Shown: positions 36,140 to 48,251, numbered from the stretch's first letter. The stretch is DNA of 64,000 bases from Tetrapyrgos nigripes (GCA_013368315.1 JAACJM010000072.1:1-64000); one strand, 5' to 3'. Numbers and translations are program-made. Notes: generated by a model not told the origin, from the letters alone.

Positions 36140-36986
36140 AAGTTAGATCGGGAATGTGGATTTGTTCTGGAGGTAGGGAATTCCCTGGTACAGATATTCC
36201 ACTGACAAAGGGAATTCCCCAGTCCCATCACTGGGGAATTCCCTTGGGTTGAGGAAAACTGGCAGTAGGGAATTCCCTGGGACCTCAGGCTGCTTAAAGT
36301 GGGGAATTCCCTGCAGTTCCCAGTCCTCCAGGGAATTCCCTTCAGTTCCTCAGTTGTCCAGGGAACTCCCTGGAGTTCCCAAATCCCCTGGGAAGTCCCC
36401 ATAGTTCCCCAGTTCAGCAGGGAATTCCCCAGAATCCCTGTTCTATAAGGTAAAAGTATTGATTAGCATGGTTGAAATGATAAACAAAATGTATTTGGCA
36501 GCTGTAAAGTAAGATGTGGTGTCTGAACTAGTGTTAAGTCAATATAATTCCAGTAATTATGTGCTTGCTCATTCTTGGAGTTTGGAATTGAAGAGTAAAG
36601 TGCAATGTCATTTTGTGTTTCTATTTGTGTTTATGTTAAGTTTGCACCTCTGGTGTACAGTGAGATGTGTGTGTAACATGTGATGGAGGCCTGCAGCAGA
36701 AACAGCTCAATAATTTGGGTATTATTTGGACTGTGCTAAAATGTTTTTATGGGGTGGAGTTGCAAAGCTGGAGATGTCAAAAGAAAGAATATATTGACCT
36801 GTCCCAGAGAAACAAATGTTTTTATGATCTAAGTGTCTGGGGAATTGAATGTGATTTCCCTGGGGGAAGTCCCTGATGGAGCCAGGGAAGTCCCTCTGGC
36901 CAGGGAATTTCCCGGGAATTGCCTCTACCTAGAGGTAAAAAGTGTATCAAATGTTCAGTCTAACATGACCTAGAATATGGTTGCCT
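36140..36986. repeat. Right end of element 2, GGGAATTCCC-rich
   Basis: AGGGAATTCCCT-type palindromes occur near 36176, 36209, 36232, 36266, 36301, 36330 and 36420; a spacer follows, and the 110-bp block 36854-36963 is the inverted partner of 17938-18047. The stretch 35769-36139 after the acidic orphan holds no gene I can support. Confidence 0.75.
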
Positions 36987-37607
36987 GAGTTGGTATGAAG
37001 ATGATGGCAGAACTCCACACAATGCAGATCTTGTTGTTCTGAATACCTCTCGTCTTAGGCTCCTGGTAAGTCATGTTTCCATCTCTGAATCATGTTTCTT
37101 TTACTGATATCTCACTTTTGACAGTCCACTATTGCCTGGTACCTTGAATCTGCTCCCAACCATTGTCCTTTTTGGGTGTTCAACTTTTACGCCTGAGTCT
37201 GCACAGTAGCTGTGCACTTTTACAATTTGTTCCCAGAACGTGAGTTGGATCTCAACTGGGCTTCCAGTTATGAGCATATTGCCCTCCTTCACAAGAGGCA
37301 TTCCATATGTTATCCTTGTCCTATATCTACTGATATTTCGCTGACTTTGCCAATCTAGGGCTCATTCAACCCAGATATCAACTTAGAACTGAGCAATGTA
37401 ACTTTTTTCACCTTTATTTGTTTTAGCTGGCTAACTAGAATTTTGGTTAGAACAACACACAAGTCTCTATCTTCCTACTGAGGTTGCCATTCCTCCCTTC
37501 ATGATTTCTTCACTCCCCCTCAAAAACCCTCTCAGTCTTCCTTGTCTTCCCGCCTCATTTTCCATGATCCTCCAGGGGAATTAGCAAAAAAGGCTGCACT
37601 GGTGTGT

Positions 37608-37882
37608 ACTGATCCTTTTTACCATTCTTTTCTTAATCTCATTTTCTTTTATCACTTTCAGATACAATTTCTTGGAAGTGTCCAGTTTGTCAGATCGCTG
37701 TCTGGGATGGTGAATGCCAGCATATTTTATCATCACACATACATTAGCAAAAAAGGCCCTTTTTACTGTTCTTTTCTTAATCTCATTTTCTTTTATCACT
37801 TTCAGATACAATTTCTTGGAAGTGTCCACTTCGTCAGATCGCCGTCCGGGACAGTGAATGCCAGCATATTTTATCATCACAT
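37608..37882 (+). repeat. Tandem duplicated exon-intron unit, about 137 bp x 2
   Basis: Two copies of CTTTTTACYRTTCTTTTCTT...TTTCAG followed by ATACAATTTCTTGGAAGTGT and GTGAATGCCAGCATATTTTA. The TTTCAG junction looks like an intron acceptor, so this may be a duplicated exon of a lost gene. Flanking 36987-37607 and 37883-38930 show no gene I can support. Confidence 0.6.
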
Positions 37883-38931
37883 GTACATGTGCAAGCTACA
37901 GGTTTCCTATACTTAGTGACTTGGCCTTTACTGGTCAGGCTTTGTTTTTCAGGGTGCGAAGTCAAACACATACTTGTCAATGGTATCTTAGCGCACTGTT
38001 TGTATTCAAGTTCAACACAATGATCCTATTTTATGGTCCACAGCTGACCCATTCTATTCTAAGTAGTGTAGATCCAGACTGGGAAAGCAGTGTCAGTATC
38101 AGTAAGAGTGGATGGTGCTTTGATACCTTACATATGGCTTTGAATCCTTGTTTCAGAAGGTATTCATCCATGCTGACTTTGAACATTCGGTGCTGGCATA
38201 GAGGACTCAACTCAATGTGATGGAGAGTATCCTCAGAGTCACTAGTGACTCGCCTCCATCCGAGTTAGAAGCATCAAGGATGGCGTTGACTATATGTACC
38301 CTATACTTTCCTGAATGTTGCCCCAGAGGCTTGTCAAAAGATGGTAGGGGAAACTCTCGAGCTCGAGTCAGTGATGTATTCACCAGCCTGCAGGGTGTAA
38401 CCACCAGTAAAAAAATGAATTCCATTATTATTAGGAACTACTCACCAATTCTGTAAAAATCCAAACCCTCATAAAGATGAGGAAAACTAACTGGTGTTTG
38501 ATGCACGCATCTGAACCACTGTCTGCTCAGGTTCATACTCCAGGGCAGGTGGATCTGACTCGTTGTGGCCGCCCAATGCTAGCTAGGTTTTTTCTTGGCT
38601 GTCTTTGTCTTTTCAGCATGTGTGAGCAAGCTTTTGGATTGGTTCATTGATCTGAATTGCGAAATACTCCCCATGTGGACTCAGATTCAACCCTAAAGAA
38701 GTCAAGTGTCACCTAGATGCGATATTGTGGATCAGTCTGTTATGGTCAGTCATGTGGTCAGCCTGTGGTCAGTCCCGTTCACACATCTTTGTGCCTGCCC
38801 CAAAAAATTCATTAGTCAGCTCATAACTGGTTCCATTTCTCAACAAGGTTTTAACTAGTTCATGCTGTTGCAGACCTTGTGTATAACTGTTCTAGGCTAT
38901 TTGCGAGCTTCCCACTATCCACAATGTGACT

Positions 38932-39839
38932 TCATCCTTCAAGAGCCTCAATCTTCCTCTGAGACTCCATCAACCTGGCTTGCAGCATTGCAATCTCAGC
39001 ATACTGTAGGCTCCTCTGACATTCAAACTCCTGGAATGCCATTTCATTCTCCTCTTCCACACAAGCTTTCTCCCCTTCCAAACAAGCTCTCTCCTCTTCC
39101 ACACAAGCCAACTGTGCACACAAGTCAACTCCTTTCCAGGTGAGCAATTTTTCTTGAGAGAACAAAAAGGTCTTCTTGAACATTACTGTTGATAAGTTGA
39201 CTGTCTTTGAGAGCACATTCAAGTTTCTGGATGATGTCTCACTGCTCATTAATAAGGACTTTGTCAGCCTGTGCAGATTCTTGAATGGTTTCCATATGGT
39301 ATTTAATCTACAGTAAGAGATGAGCATGGTTGCCATAGACACATACTGGAGGTACTCACAGCCTTCATTGCGAGCACTAGTTTGGCTTGTGCTTGGCTCA
39401 CCACAGCAGATGCATTGAGCAAAGCCTAAGAACACAGGACTCAATTGTACGGCTTGGACCAGATTTTAAGGTATGACTTACTGTGTCCACCTCATCAAAG
39501 CACTCGAAATCCTCTGAAGTACCACTCAAAGAATGAATGAGATCTAAGAGTTTGCATTGTTGCTCAAGGTCTTCTGTGTTGAGAGAGGGACAAGCCTCAG
39601 ATGCTGGATTACAAGTAACATAGATCATGGGTTAGAACTGTACCAGAGCAAGATAAATACACACACAATTTTTGAAATTTGCTGCTTATGTATATGTTGT
39701 CCTCATCCAGCATGTCAGAATGTTTGGTGGAGCTGGTCTTGATGTAATCATCTTTGATAGCCTCAAGGATTGCAGCCTCCACCTTGATCTTGTAGCCAGT
39801 GTGGAGCCTGACCACAAGTATATCTGCAAGCATGGTCAC
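38932..39839 (-). other. Orphan gene remnant with C-terminal coiled coil
   Basis: The minus strand carries exon-like blocks: LHTGYKIKVEAAILEAIKDD (39.78 kb), then NTEDLEQQCKLLDLIHSLSG and DFECFDEVDT (39.5 kb, followed by a GTAAGT-like donor), then a C-terminal coiled coil rich in Glu and Ala (CVEEERACLEGEKACVEEEN; LMESQRKIEALEG) ending at a stop at 38932. Splice sites are plausible but I could not close one frame. Family not recognised; coordinates approximate. Confidence 0.4.
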
Positions 39840-39989
39840 CGTTGTTTTGACCTGGCTGACAGTGATGTGCAGGGGGTATCCAGGTGTTTAATAAAGGCAA
39901 TGAGAGTAACTGTAGATGTGAACATGTCAACAATGAAAGACAAAGAAGTGTGGTCAAGCTCCCTTACGAGTCTTAGCACTCATTGCTCT

Positions 39990-40172
39990 TGGATAAGGTG
40001 AGGAGCTATGGAGGTGACGAGTTGGAGTCAAGGCTCTATACATGGCAAGATCAAGGGCAAGAAGAAGCAGGCAGCACCTAGACAGCAGAAGAAAAGTGAC
40101 CACAAGGGGAAAAAGAAGGCAGATCCAGAGGACATGGACATGGACGAGGACGAGGACAAAGACATGGACTGA
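39990..40172 (+). pseudogene. Inverted copy of the basic/acidic tail fragment
   Basis: Encodes KGKKKQAAPRQQKKSD and ADPEDMDMDEDEDKDMD, TGA at 40170-40172, matching 2014-1716 in inverted orientation and here in a single frame. It marks one edge of the inverted copy of the first 2 kb of the window; no further SPT5-like sequence is found to its left. Confidence 0.5.
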
Positions 40173-40381
40173 TTTCTGACACTCTACTTTACTGTACTGT
40201 ATATAGTTCTCAAGCCACTGTAGAGATGTCTTTGCTTTCTTGTACAATTTAATGGACTTCAGTCAGTGTATTCTTCTGCAATAGTAAATGTACTGTATTT
40301 CTTGAACTGTAAATAAATGTGTAGAGATGTATAATACCACTAATGAGATAGATTGATGCACAAACTTGGCCATAAGGGCAT

Positions 40382-40499
40382 GTCCGAGATGATGTTAAAC
40401 TAGGCTGTGATCATGGGGCAAGGTCAGGAAAGAAAGGTGCATGTACAAAGAAGAAAGAAACTGGGTAGGGAGAAATTGTCTGAAATGACATTAAACTAC
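40382..40499 (+). repeat. Two TTAAACTAC motifs (inverted copy)
   Basis: Copies at 40382-40403 and 40478-40499 are the inverted counterparts of those at 1531 and 1444. Confidence 0.6.
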
Positions 40500-40894
40500 A
40501 GAGTTAGAGAGGGAGAAGCAGATGTCATCTGACTGGTATGTGACATTGACATCCCTTAGCTGTAATCTGACAGGGTAAACAAATAAACTAGCTATCGCTG
40601 CTGAGCTCAATAGGGATTGGTTGGGTGTCATTGTCGTCCTTCAGAAGAGATCCTAGACCTAGCTTTGCAAGATGAGCAGTGACCATGGGGCATCCACCTA
40701 GAGAGAATGAAGAGAAATGACATCAGGATAGAGGAGAATGGGAAAAGGTTGATCACACACTGAGATCCTCCACTTGAGGCACTGACAAAATTAACTCCCA
40801 GAATTGTAGGCCTTGACAATGAATCTGGTAGACTTCTAGGACATCAGGGTGAGTCTTTTTAAGTCAACGTCAATGAGGAAATAGCAAAACTCAC

Positions 40895-41306
40895 CTTTCC
40901 AGTGTTCAACAAGGGCTTTCTCTTCCGAATCCCATATCTGCAAGGCCGACATGAATGGCCCAGACTCATTAGCATGTACGCAGACTCTCTGGATTTCATC
41001 ACCTGACAGAGAATGGACGGTACCAACACCTCGATCAGAAACACTGATGGTCAGGCCGAGACCAGGGTCTTCTTTGTAAACAACATGAAGAAGGTCCTCC
41101 ACCAAGGCAGGGGCCACTTCAAGAGCAATTTGCCATTTTGCCTGTTCACATTCCAAGGTGTATTCAAGGTAGGAGAAGTGGGGAGGAGGATGGAGTTAGG
41201 CAGTGAACGATGGAGCAATGCCAGCCAGGGAGAAGACACGGTTGTTGGGGTCGTCAGCATAAATCTGGGTGTGCTTGCAGAATTTGGGTGTGGAAGCAAG
41301 AGTCAT
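40895..41306 (-). pseudogene. 'KHTQ' orphan gene, broken copy 2
   Basis: ATG at 41304-41306 gives MTLASTPKFCKHTQIYADDP, interrupted by TAA at 41196-41198, then open as LHPPPHFSYLEYTLECEQAK, WQIALEVAPALVEDLLHVVY, SVSDRGVGTVHSLSGDEIQR and FMSALQIWDSEEKALVEHWK up to a GTGAG donor at 40894. It is the inverted counterpart of 707-1160 and keeps a longer open frame, so together the two copies show what the family looks like. Function unknown. Confidence 0.55.
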
Positions 41307-41500
41307 GATGAAGGGACGCAAGAGTGAGCAGCTGGTGTTGCTGGTACAGGGTTTATAACCTTCTTCAAACTAATCAAGGAGTCATACTTGTCAAAGTGAT
41401 TAGATAGTAGATTACTAACAACTGCACAAAGTAAACAAATGTTATGTCCACAATGAATGCAAGACAATGCCGTTGACTGGAAAACATTGTTGTGATTATC

Positions 41501-41522
41501 GTCCAAAAAGACGTAAAACTAT
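41501..41522 (+). repeat. TTAAACTAC motif variant (inverted copy)
   Basis: Reads CCAAAAAGACGTAAAACTAT between the two divergent relics; counterpart of 522-543. Confidence 0.5.
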
Positions 41523-41795
41523 TGTTCTCCAAAATCAACCTTGCTTTCCACCAAGATACTGTTCATACTCTACCATTGTGCTGATATAATTGGTGACAGG
41601 GCTGGCAAGCACAAGCCAATGAATTCCCACCCCCCCAGGACCACCCTTATTCTCATTAAGGTGCGCAAAACAAAAGTGTCGATTTGGTTAGTTAACTGAT
41701 CAACAAACAATTCAGATCATATGCCCATGTTGCATTGTGTTGCATCAGACACGTGATTGTGTGAGAAGCCAATTCACCCACTGACATCGTCCAAA

Positions 41796-42636
41796 ATGAC
41801 AAGCAGACGTTGCATTCCAAAGGCTCCGCCACCACAGCTGACCACTGAGGATTACACTCCTCATCTGATTGACCCAGCAGATCTCACCAAACATCAAAAA
41901 CAAGGAAATCCAGTAGTACAACTCTCAGAAGGGCGATATCTCACTCAACCCAATCAACTTCCTTGCCTGCGTGGCCAACTCAGCATCAACAGTGATCATC
42001 CTGTTGAGCTTGATGACCATACACCTGCCGTTGCTCCACCCGTGATGTAACACACAGATACACTCCTGGAGAGCCAGGATCATGTAGACTTTGATCTTGT
42101 CAGCTCACTGACCAAGTCTACACACAGGAAGAAACGAGCATGCCAATGGAAAGCTTGGCTGAAGGATGTTATTCCAAGGCTGGTTAGGTCTTATACAGAG
42201 ATGCTGGGAGAAACTAAGGACCTACAGCTACCACTGACGCTGCATTTGGCATCTAGGTGCTCTTGCAACAGAGCACACTACATCAACATATCGGTTATTC
42301 GTTTTAACGGTGTGTGGTTGAGTATCCTGTTGCTGTTTCGTACTCATTAAACATCCTTTAGTGATTGAGAAGTTGACTGTCTGGCTGTGTCAGTGCTCTC
42401 AAGTCGCTGTTCAGCTCATGCAGGGTGGTCTCTTCCCCTGTGCACCGTTTTCCCCATCACTGGGTGTGGACATCTGGATGCTGGACTTTCTAGCACATCT
42501 GTTTCTGTGTGTCTCCCCTAATGTGACTGCTTGGTGTGCTGTGTTGGAGCAGCTTCACCAACAAGGATATTGGTTGACTGGAATGGACCCTCTTTGCTGG
42601 AGATTTGGAAACTGTCTATTGTGGTATTGGTAATAG
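41796..42636 (+). pseudogene. KDZ transposase 5' fragment, truncated
   Basis: ATG at 41796 gives MTSRRCIPKAPPPQLTTEDY. After a stop the coding pattern resumes with KKRACQWKAWLKDVIPRLVR, a 52-nt intron (GTGTGT...TTTAG, ending 42360), then the KDZ cysteine-cluster region VWLCQCSQVAVQLMQGGLFP with CAPFSPSLGVDIWMLDFLAH. These match the KDZ gene at 22.4-21.7 kb. The next conserved block (DPLCWRFGNCLLWYW) follows directly without the intron present in that gene. Homology stops at about 42.64 kb, before the catalytic core, so this is a dead fragment. Confidence 0.65.
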
Positions 42637-42639
42637 GTG

Positions 42640-45600
42640 GTTTTTGTAATTAAGCGCTAGGAACTGCACCCAAACACAAAACCGTATACAAATGTAAATG
42701 AGACAAGTGTTCTGAGTAGTCAGAGTACTCAAACTCCCAGTTTACTTGTACTATAAGTACTTTTGATTGGGGTTTTTCAATGAAGTTAGCGCTTAGCATG
42801 TGACACAAACACAAGTTTTAACACCAAGGGGATCAACAAGTCCCAAAATCAAACACTTGTAGGCCACAGTTGCCTTAAAATCAAACATTTAATAGACCAA
42901 AAGGTCAACACAAAGATCAAAGTTATAACCACAAAATGTTCAATTTAAAAACTCTATTATCTCCAACACAATGTTTATACTCGTAGAGAGTGCAGTTAAG
43001 TTTGTTTAGAAGCTTTAGTCTGTGTTTCACGTCCTCTACTATTGCTAGCGAGATCCGATACTCTGCAGTACATGGCTTGGGTAGCTACTCGTAATATCTG
43101 GTCCTTTTATACTACTCGCAGCTACAACTATACAGTTACCTATTTCTTTTCAAGGTCCGCTAAAAGGTATGTAGAGAAAATATAAAACAAATCAAAAAGT
43201 CCGCTAGCAAGTTCTACCTATTTCCTTGTAAGTAAAGACTTGCTTATTAGGGTATACAGAAATATTTGTAGGAACTTTCTTCAGTCCCCTTGGTAAGCCG
43301 TCTGGTGTTTTTGTGTACCATCCTGGTTAGTGAGCATTGCATCTATGAATCAGAACACTCCACTTATGACTGCTAGGTCCTTCATACGCGTCCTTACACT
43401 AGGGGCATAGGGTTTTCTCATAGTTTCTTTACTCCATTCGGTTTTCCTTTCCCTTTTCTCCGATCTTGCTTTATTCACATCCTATGTATTACCAGCAGTC
43501 TACTACTGAGTCCTACATACAAGTCCAGCTCTTCTGCAGTCCCGTTTGCATACTTATTCCTTCTTCAATGCTTTCAACACCTAGCTAGACAATTATTGAC
43601 AGATTTATCCTTATCTAGAAATAATGTTACCTGTTTGGGTTGTATTCTGATTGTTCAGATGTACTGCGACTTAGCACTTCTGTCCCTTATATCTCTGTGT
43701 AGAGATGTCCATTCACTATCTCTTCTGTACTGATGAATAGCTGAACTCTCTGGGATCCCATACATATATACTTTGTCCTACTTTTGTCCACATGTACCTT
43801 TTACAGATACTTAAGATTCCCTTGAAGCTGTCTTAGTACTATGGGATTTACTGATACATAGATCTAGACCTAGTGTGCTTGTTCGCATGTCCAATCTTAG
43901 CACTGTCTTCTCTGATTGATCTTTCAGCCGACGATTGTGCTGCTTACGTGTTCCTATGCCCACGAATAGGGGCTACCTCACATTTCACTGTCCCTTTGGA
44001 TTACGCTAGCGGTACTAGTTGTTATAATAGGATTCAAAAGCCTTTATTAGACTATCTTTATCATTTGGTGGGTCTGCTATTATAACTCCAAACTCATACA
44101 TATCTATCATAGTACTTGGAATGAGTTGTTTCTCCATTCATAAGCACTTAATATTATTGTACTGTTGTTTTCTTAGTCCCGCTAGGTATTAACTAGCAGT
44201 TCAGGGCTTACCCTAGTCCTCTTATTGCCTTAACAGAATGTCAAGACTGATATTATGAACCAAAAGCCAAGTATGTATACTGAGATTTTGTATGGCGTTG
44301 AGACACCGAGCATGGGGTCAAAGGCAAATGACTCAACCAACAACTACCTTCCACTCAAGACAAGGTGTTTAGTTCAGGGGTAGGGAGATGCTAAAGCTCT
44401 CACAGTAGATCTAGAGAAACCAAATCTTCAAAGAAGAAATAAAAGAAGTATAATCGAAGTGAAGACGAGATGGAGTAGCACTTCGACTGGGGATGAAGGG
44501 TAAAAGGATGTAAAGGGTAGGTGACGGGTAAGATCGGAGTGTGGTAGAGGATAGGCAGAAGATGAGGGGGATGATTACAGATGAGGGAGAGGGAGGATAT
44601 GTGGGTGCCCTGTGGTGATATGCCAACAAATACACGAAACGAAACTGGGGATGGGCAGAAGTGGATGGTAATACACTGCTTGAATAGGTGCAGCTACCTC
44701 TGAAGGCAAACTAAGCACAAGATGAAGGTGAAAACAAAACTGGCTCAGAAACGAAGAAGAATTAGTACGCCTCTGCAAGGACTGCACAATATGACAAGTG
44801 ACTATATGAACACACCTCTGCAAGTATGGCACTATACGACAAGTGGAACGTTTGGTATGTAAAGACTGAGCACTGAGAAAATGAAGTTAAGTGGCTCAAG
44901 GGGTATGATGCCTCCCACTGAAGATGAACTGTAGACAACTACTTTCCACAGGAACAATACTCATATTGCCATTGCACTGTATCTGTATGAAGGCAGTTAT
45001 AAGCAGTTGTTGTATGATAAGGTAATCGAAGTGCGCTTTTATAGTCAGCCACACGATTAGCTAAGTACTATATAGTAGTTTACTATGGTCCATCAAGCCT
45101 CTGAGTCCATACGCGGTTTGTAGGTAATTGTTGAGTGTTAGTAGGAGTCAGGAATTGTAAGTACATGCTGAACGCATCATCAACCGTAGTCCAGACAAGA
45201 TAGTTCTCATCTGAGTAGTAAAATGAAGTCAGAAATCTGGTAAACGAACTGTTTTGCATAGTGACCGTATCCAAACAAAGGATAGTAAAGTCCAAGTGTG
45301 CTTCGATCAGCATGTTACCAACTGCGTTTATGGTAAAACTCTTGAGATTAAACTAAATGAAAGCTTTCGTCTTAAAGGGTACCCGTTTGTGAGTCATTCT
45401 AGTGGACAAGCTAGATGATTCATAGATTTGATTGCGTATATAGTGAGGTTGCACTACTTTGATTAGAAGTGTGCAAAATGATGGGGTGCATGGCCAGGTG
45501 TTTACCTGCTGTATCATCTCCCCCTCACTAAATAGTGACTGTCCCCAGTCATCCTGAGTTACTGTTTTCACTCAGTCACAGAGACTTCCACTGGCTAGTC

Positions 45601-45990
45601 TGGCTGTTTTTTACAGAATAGGAATGTCAGATGCTGAACGCTATGTTTGGATCATGGGTAAATCATTCAATCATTGTAAGCATGCACAGTCCCTGTTTTA
45701 TATGTTTTTCTGGAAAAGAAGCCTTCGATCATGTCCATTTGTATGAATCATTTACTTTCTGGCCATCAAACTATTCATTTGGGATTACTCTGAATAGCTA
45801 ATCTAGCTTTTGTTGAGTTATGGGTCCCAGTTCTGATTGGATTTTCTGGCTCAGGTAGTCATCAAAGCCTGAGCAACGACAATCTGAACTTTGTGGTGAC
45901 CAGGATTCCTTTCATCATGCATCCTTCAATTTTTCCTTTTTCTCTCATTCATATTCACTTTTTTGTTTGGTTTCTAGCACAATTTATGGC
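42640..45990. other. Unassigned region
   Basis: No gene I can support. The minus strand at 45530-45513 has a purine-rich run (TAGTGAGGGGGAGATG) just after a frame ending DWGQSLFSEGE, which resembles the pol end and polypurine tract before a Gypsy 3' LTR. I could not find matching LTR ends, so it remains a suggestion. Confidence 0.3.
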
Positions 45991-46028
45991 ACTCGGTATA
46001 CACTTGTCCTGACAATTTTCCTTCTTGG

Positions 46029-47598
46029 ATGTTCAACATAGTCACGATGGCCCTCAATCTGGTCATCACGACTTTCCTGGCCAAGCGCAACCTCAAGAAT
46101 CAAAATTCACGCCCATCGCTGGATTTTTCCTGGTTGACGATCATTGATCATTTACCTAACTGGGACTTTGAGGAACTTCTGCCTCATCAAGATAATTTAG
46201 CGAGTCCACCTTCTTATTTTTGCCTCCTCTGTGTGCCTAACGATCTTTTATTGTTACAGGTGGACGAGCCTTTATACTTGGATCAACTTGCTAGCATCCC
46301 TAGCTCGAGTTCCTTCAAGACCATTGAACTTGCTAGTGTCCCTAGCTTGAGTTCCCTCAAAATCAAGCTGCCTCCCCTCAAAAAGCTCAAGACCACAATT
46401 GCGGCATCACTCGTAAGTCTCCACTGTCTCGTTTCTATGTACTTTTGCATACTGAACTCTCTCATATTTCCAGCCTAGCATTTCTACATTCTCGTGTCTG
46501 ACGAGCAAGTCTGTTCCCATGCGAAGAACATGTTAAGATCGACAAGAAAAAGAGCAAGGGCAAACAAAAGGCCAAGGACCAGGATCAGGGTACAATGCAT
46601 GTCATATGTCCTGCCCCTTCACAGGTGTGTTTTCTCTTTTCTCTTTTTCTTTCTGAACTTTTTGCTAATGCTTATCTGCTAGCTGGAGGCTCCCAGACCC
46701 AAATACGTATATCAGCCATTCCAGGGGGTTCACCAGCCTCTGTCTCGTCAATATCACCTTCCTTTGTCTCCACTCTGACATCCCTCGCCTCTTCCTCCAG
46801 CACCGCTAGTGACCGCTCCCACTGATCCTCTTTTCCTTCCAGATTCAGATATGGAGGACATGGTAAGTCTTGTTCCTCTTCACTTTTTCCCTAATTTTTA
46901 GACTCATTTTGATTTGTCTAGGTGCTGTCTCCTCAGCCTCCATCTCGTAGGCTGACTCATTCTCCCTTGGCTACTGCTGAGGTTGAGACAAGTGTCATGC
47001 CTCCAGATCCATCCGCTAGCTGTGGTGCCAAGGCCTTGAACCTTTCTGCCATTCAGGGGGCTCCACCCTCCCAAGATTCAGGCATTCCTCTGGGGCTTCA
47101 GAACTATGACGAGGTTCAGGCTTGGGCTGAAGACCAAGTTCGTAATCGAACCCAAGTAAGTTTTTGTTTTTGTTTATCTCCTTTCTTTATGCTTACTGGT
47201 TTAGGTTCCTCCTTTTGTGCTTGACTGGTGAAACAAGCATGCGTTCGACGATCCAGGCCAATTTTGGTCATCCCGTCCACCTCCTTCATTGTCATCAAGA
47301 ACGTTTGTATCAGTCTCCCTCCCATCCCATGCCTCAAGAGGGGGGAGCTTCAAGTTACCACATCCAAGTAAGTCTTTTTCTCTTTTATATGCTAGCACCT
47401 AACATATTTATCTTTCTTCTTTAGTCGCCATCAAATCCTCTGGCTTCAGGGTCTAGCGCTGCTGCTGGACTCCCACCTCATTCCCAACCTCAGGCTTTCC
47501 ATTGCCACCTTGTCAATACCTTCCAGGCTCCTATCCCTGAGGAAGAAGATGAAGAAGGCAATGAGAAGCTTGAGTTGATGTATCTGGATTCCGATTAA
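46029..47598 (+). CDS. Intron-rich orphan gene (exons approximate)
   Basis: Exon-like blocks separated by pyrimidine-rich GT-AG introns: MALNLVITTFLAKRNLK (46047), LYLDQLASIPSSSSFKTIEL and IKLPPLKKLKTTIAA (to about 46410), KIDKKKSKGKQKAKDQDQG (to 46624), VLSPQPPSRRLTHSPL (46922) to DEVQAWAEDQVRNRTQ, and a last exon from about 47425 ending in acidic EEEDEEGNEKLELMYLDSD with TAA at 47596-47598. It is low complexity, basic then acidic, and I recognise no domain. One or two junctions near 46.7-46.85 kb do not close in my reading, so the gene could be decayed. Confidence 0.4.
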
Positions 47599-48251
47599 GA
47601 CCTCTTTCTTGTATATCTCTTTTGTAGTTTTTAAGTATTGGATTTTTGTATTCCTTCATCTTGTAGCCTTTCTTGTAGCTACTTATGTAGCTTTATGTAC
47701 ATCTACAGGACCCTTAAAGTCCTTAAATTATATGTATCCTGCGTTTTTATCCCGTTCTGTGTGAACGCTAAGTTATTTTAAGCTTTCGAACTCGTGAGTT
47801 ACTCAGATGTTCGTTAGATGTCGCTCTCTCTGTTCTGAGTAGCGTATTTACGACTTCTCGTTAGTGTAGAGCCCTCTTGTACTATCTAAAGCCTGATTCT
47901 CTTCGAATATATGCTTTTCCACCTTTGACAGCGATTTTTCTGCTTTTTGGGCCCTCGCTAGGCTCTTATTGAGTACCCTCTTGTCATATCCTTGCTGGGG
48001 ATACATGTTTCTATTGATTCCATCTTGTTTCCATGCTCGAACATTGCCCTGGGCATAGGAATTTCATATCTCCCTCCACCTATTTGCAATACTTAATGTC
48101 CAAAGATTTCTGATGGCGTTACTGCCATTTTCGGAAATCACTAGGTCACAGCGTGCCTCCTCCCCCAACTAAAAGATTCATCGTCCTGATGAAGATGTCA
48201 TAGTAAGATCAAGGATGACACATAGTGTTTCCAGTCTTCAGAACGCAGAGG

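Larger units (their letters stand above)
17914..36986. mobile_element. Composite element 2, about 19.07 kb, KDZ-associated (proposed)
   Basis: A 110-bp block at 17938-18047 recurs inverted at 36854-36963 with about four mismatches, and AGGCAACCATA further out is also shared (17914 and 36986 side). Inside each terminal block lies DNA rich in the palindrome GGGAATTCCC. Between the ends are a KDZ transposase, two CxxC orphan relics, an intact SPT5-like gene and an intact large acidic orphan. Element 1 carries homologous genes, also with KDZ and SPT5-like on minus and the acidic orphan on plus. I found no convincing target-site duplication, so the exact ends are provisional. The terminal blocks could instead be independent copies of a short repeat. 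Confidence 0.55.

Noticed and set aside
45353..45571. Gypsy pol C-terminus and LTR start
   Set aside because: The DWGQSLFSEGE end plus purine tract is suggestive, but no LTR pair, primer site or upstream integrase was found on that side.
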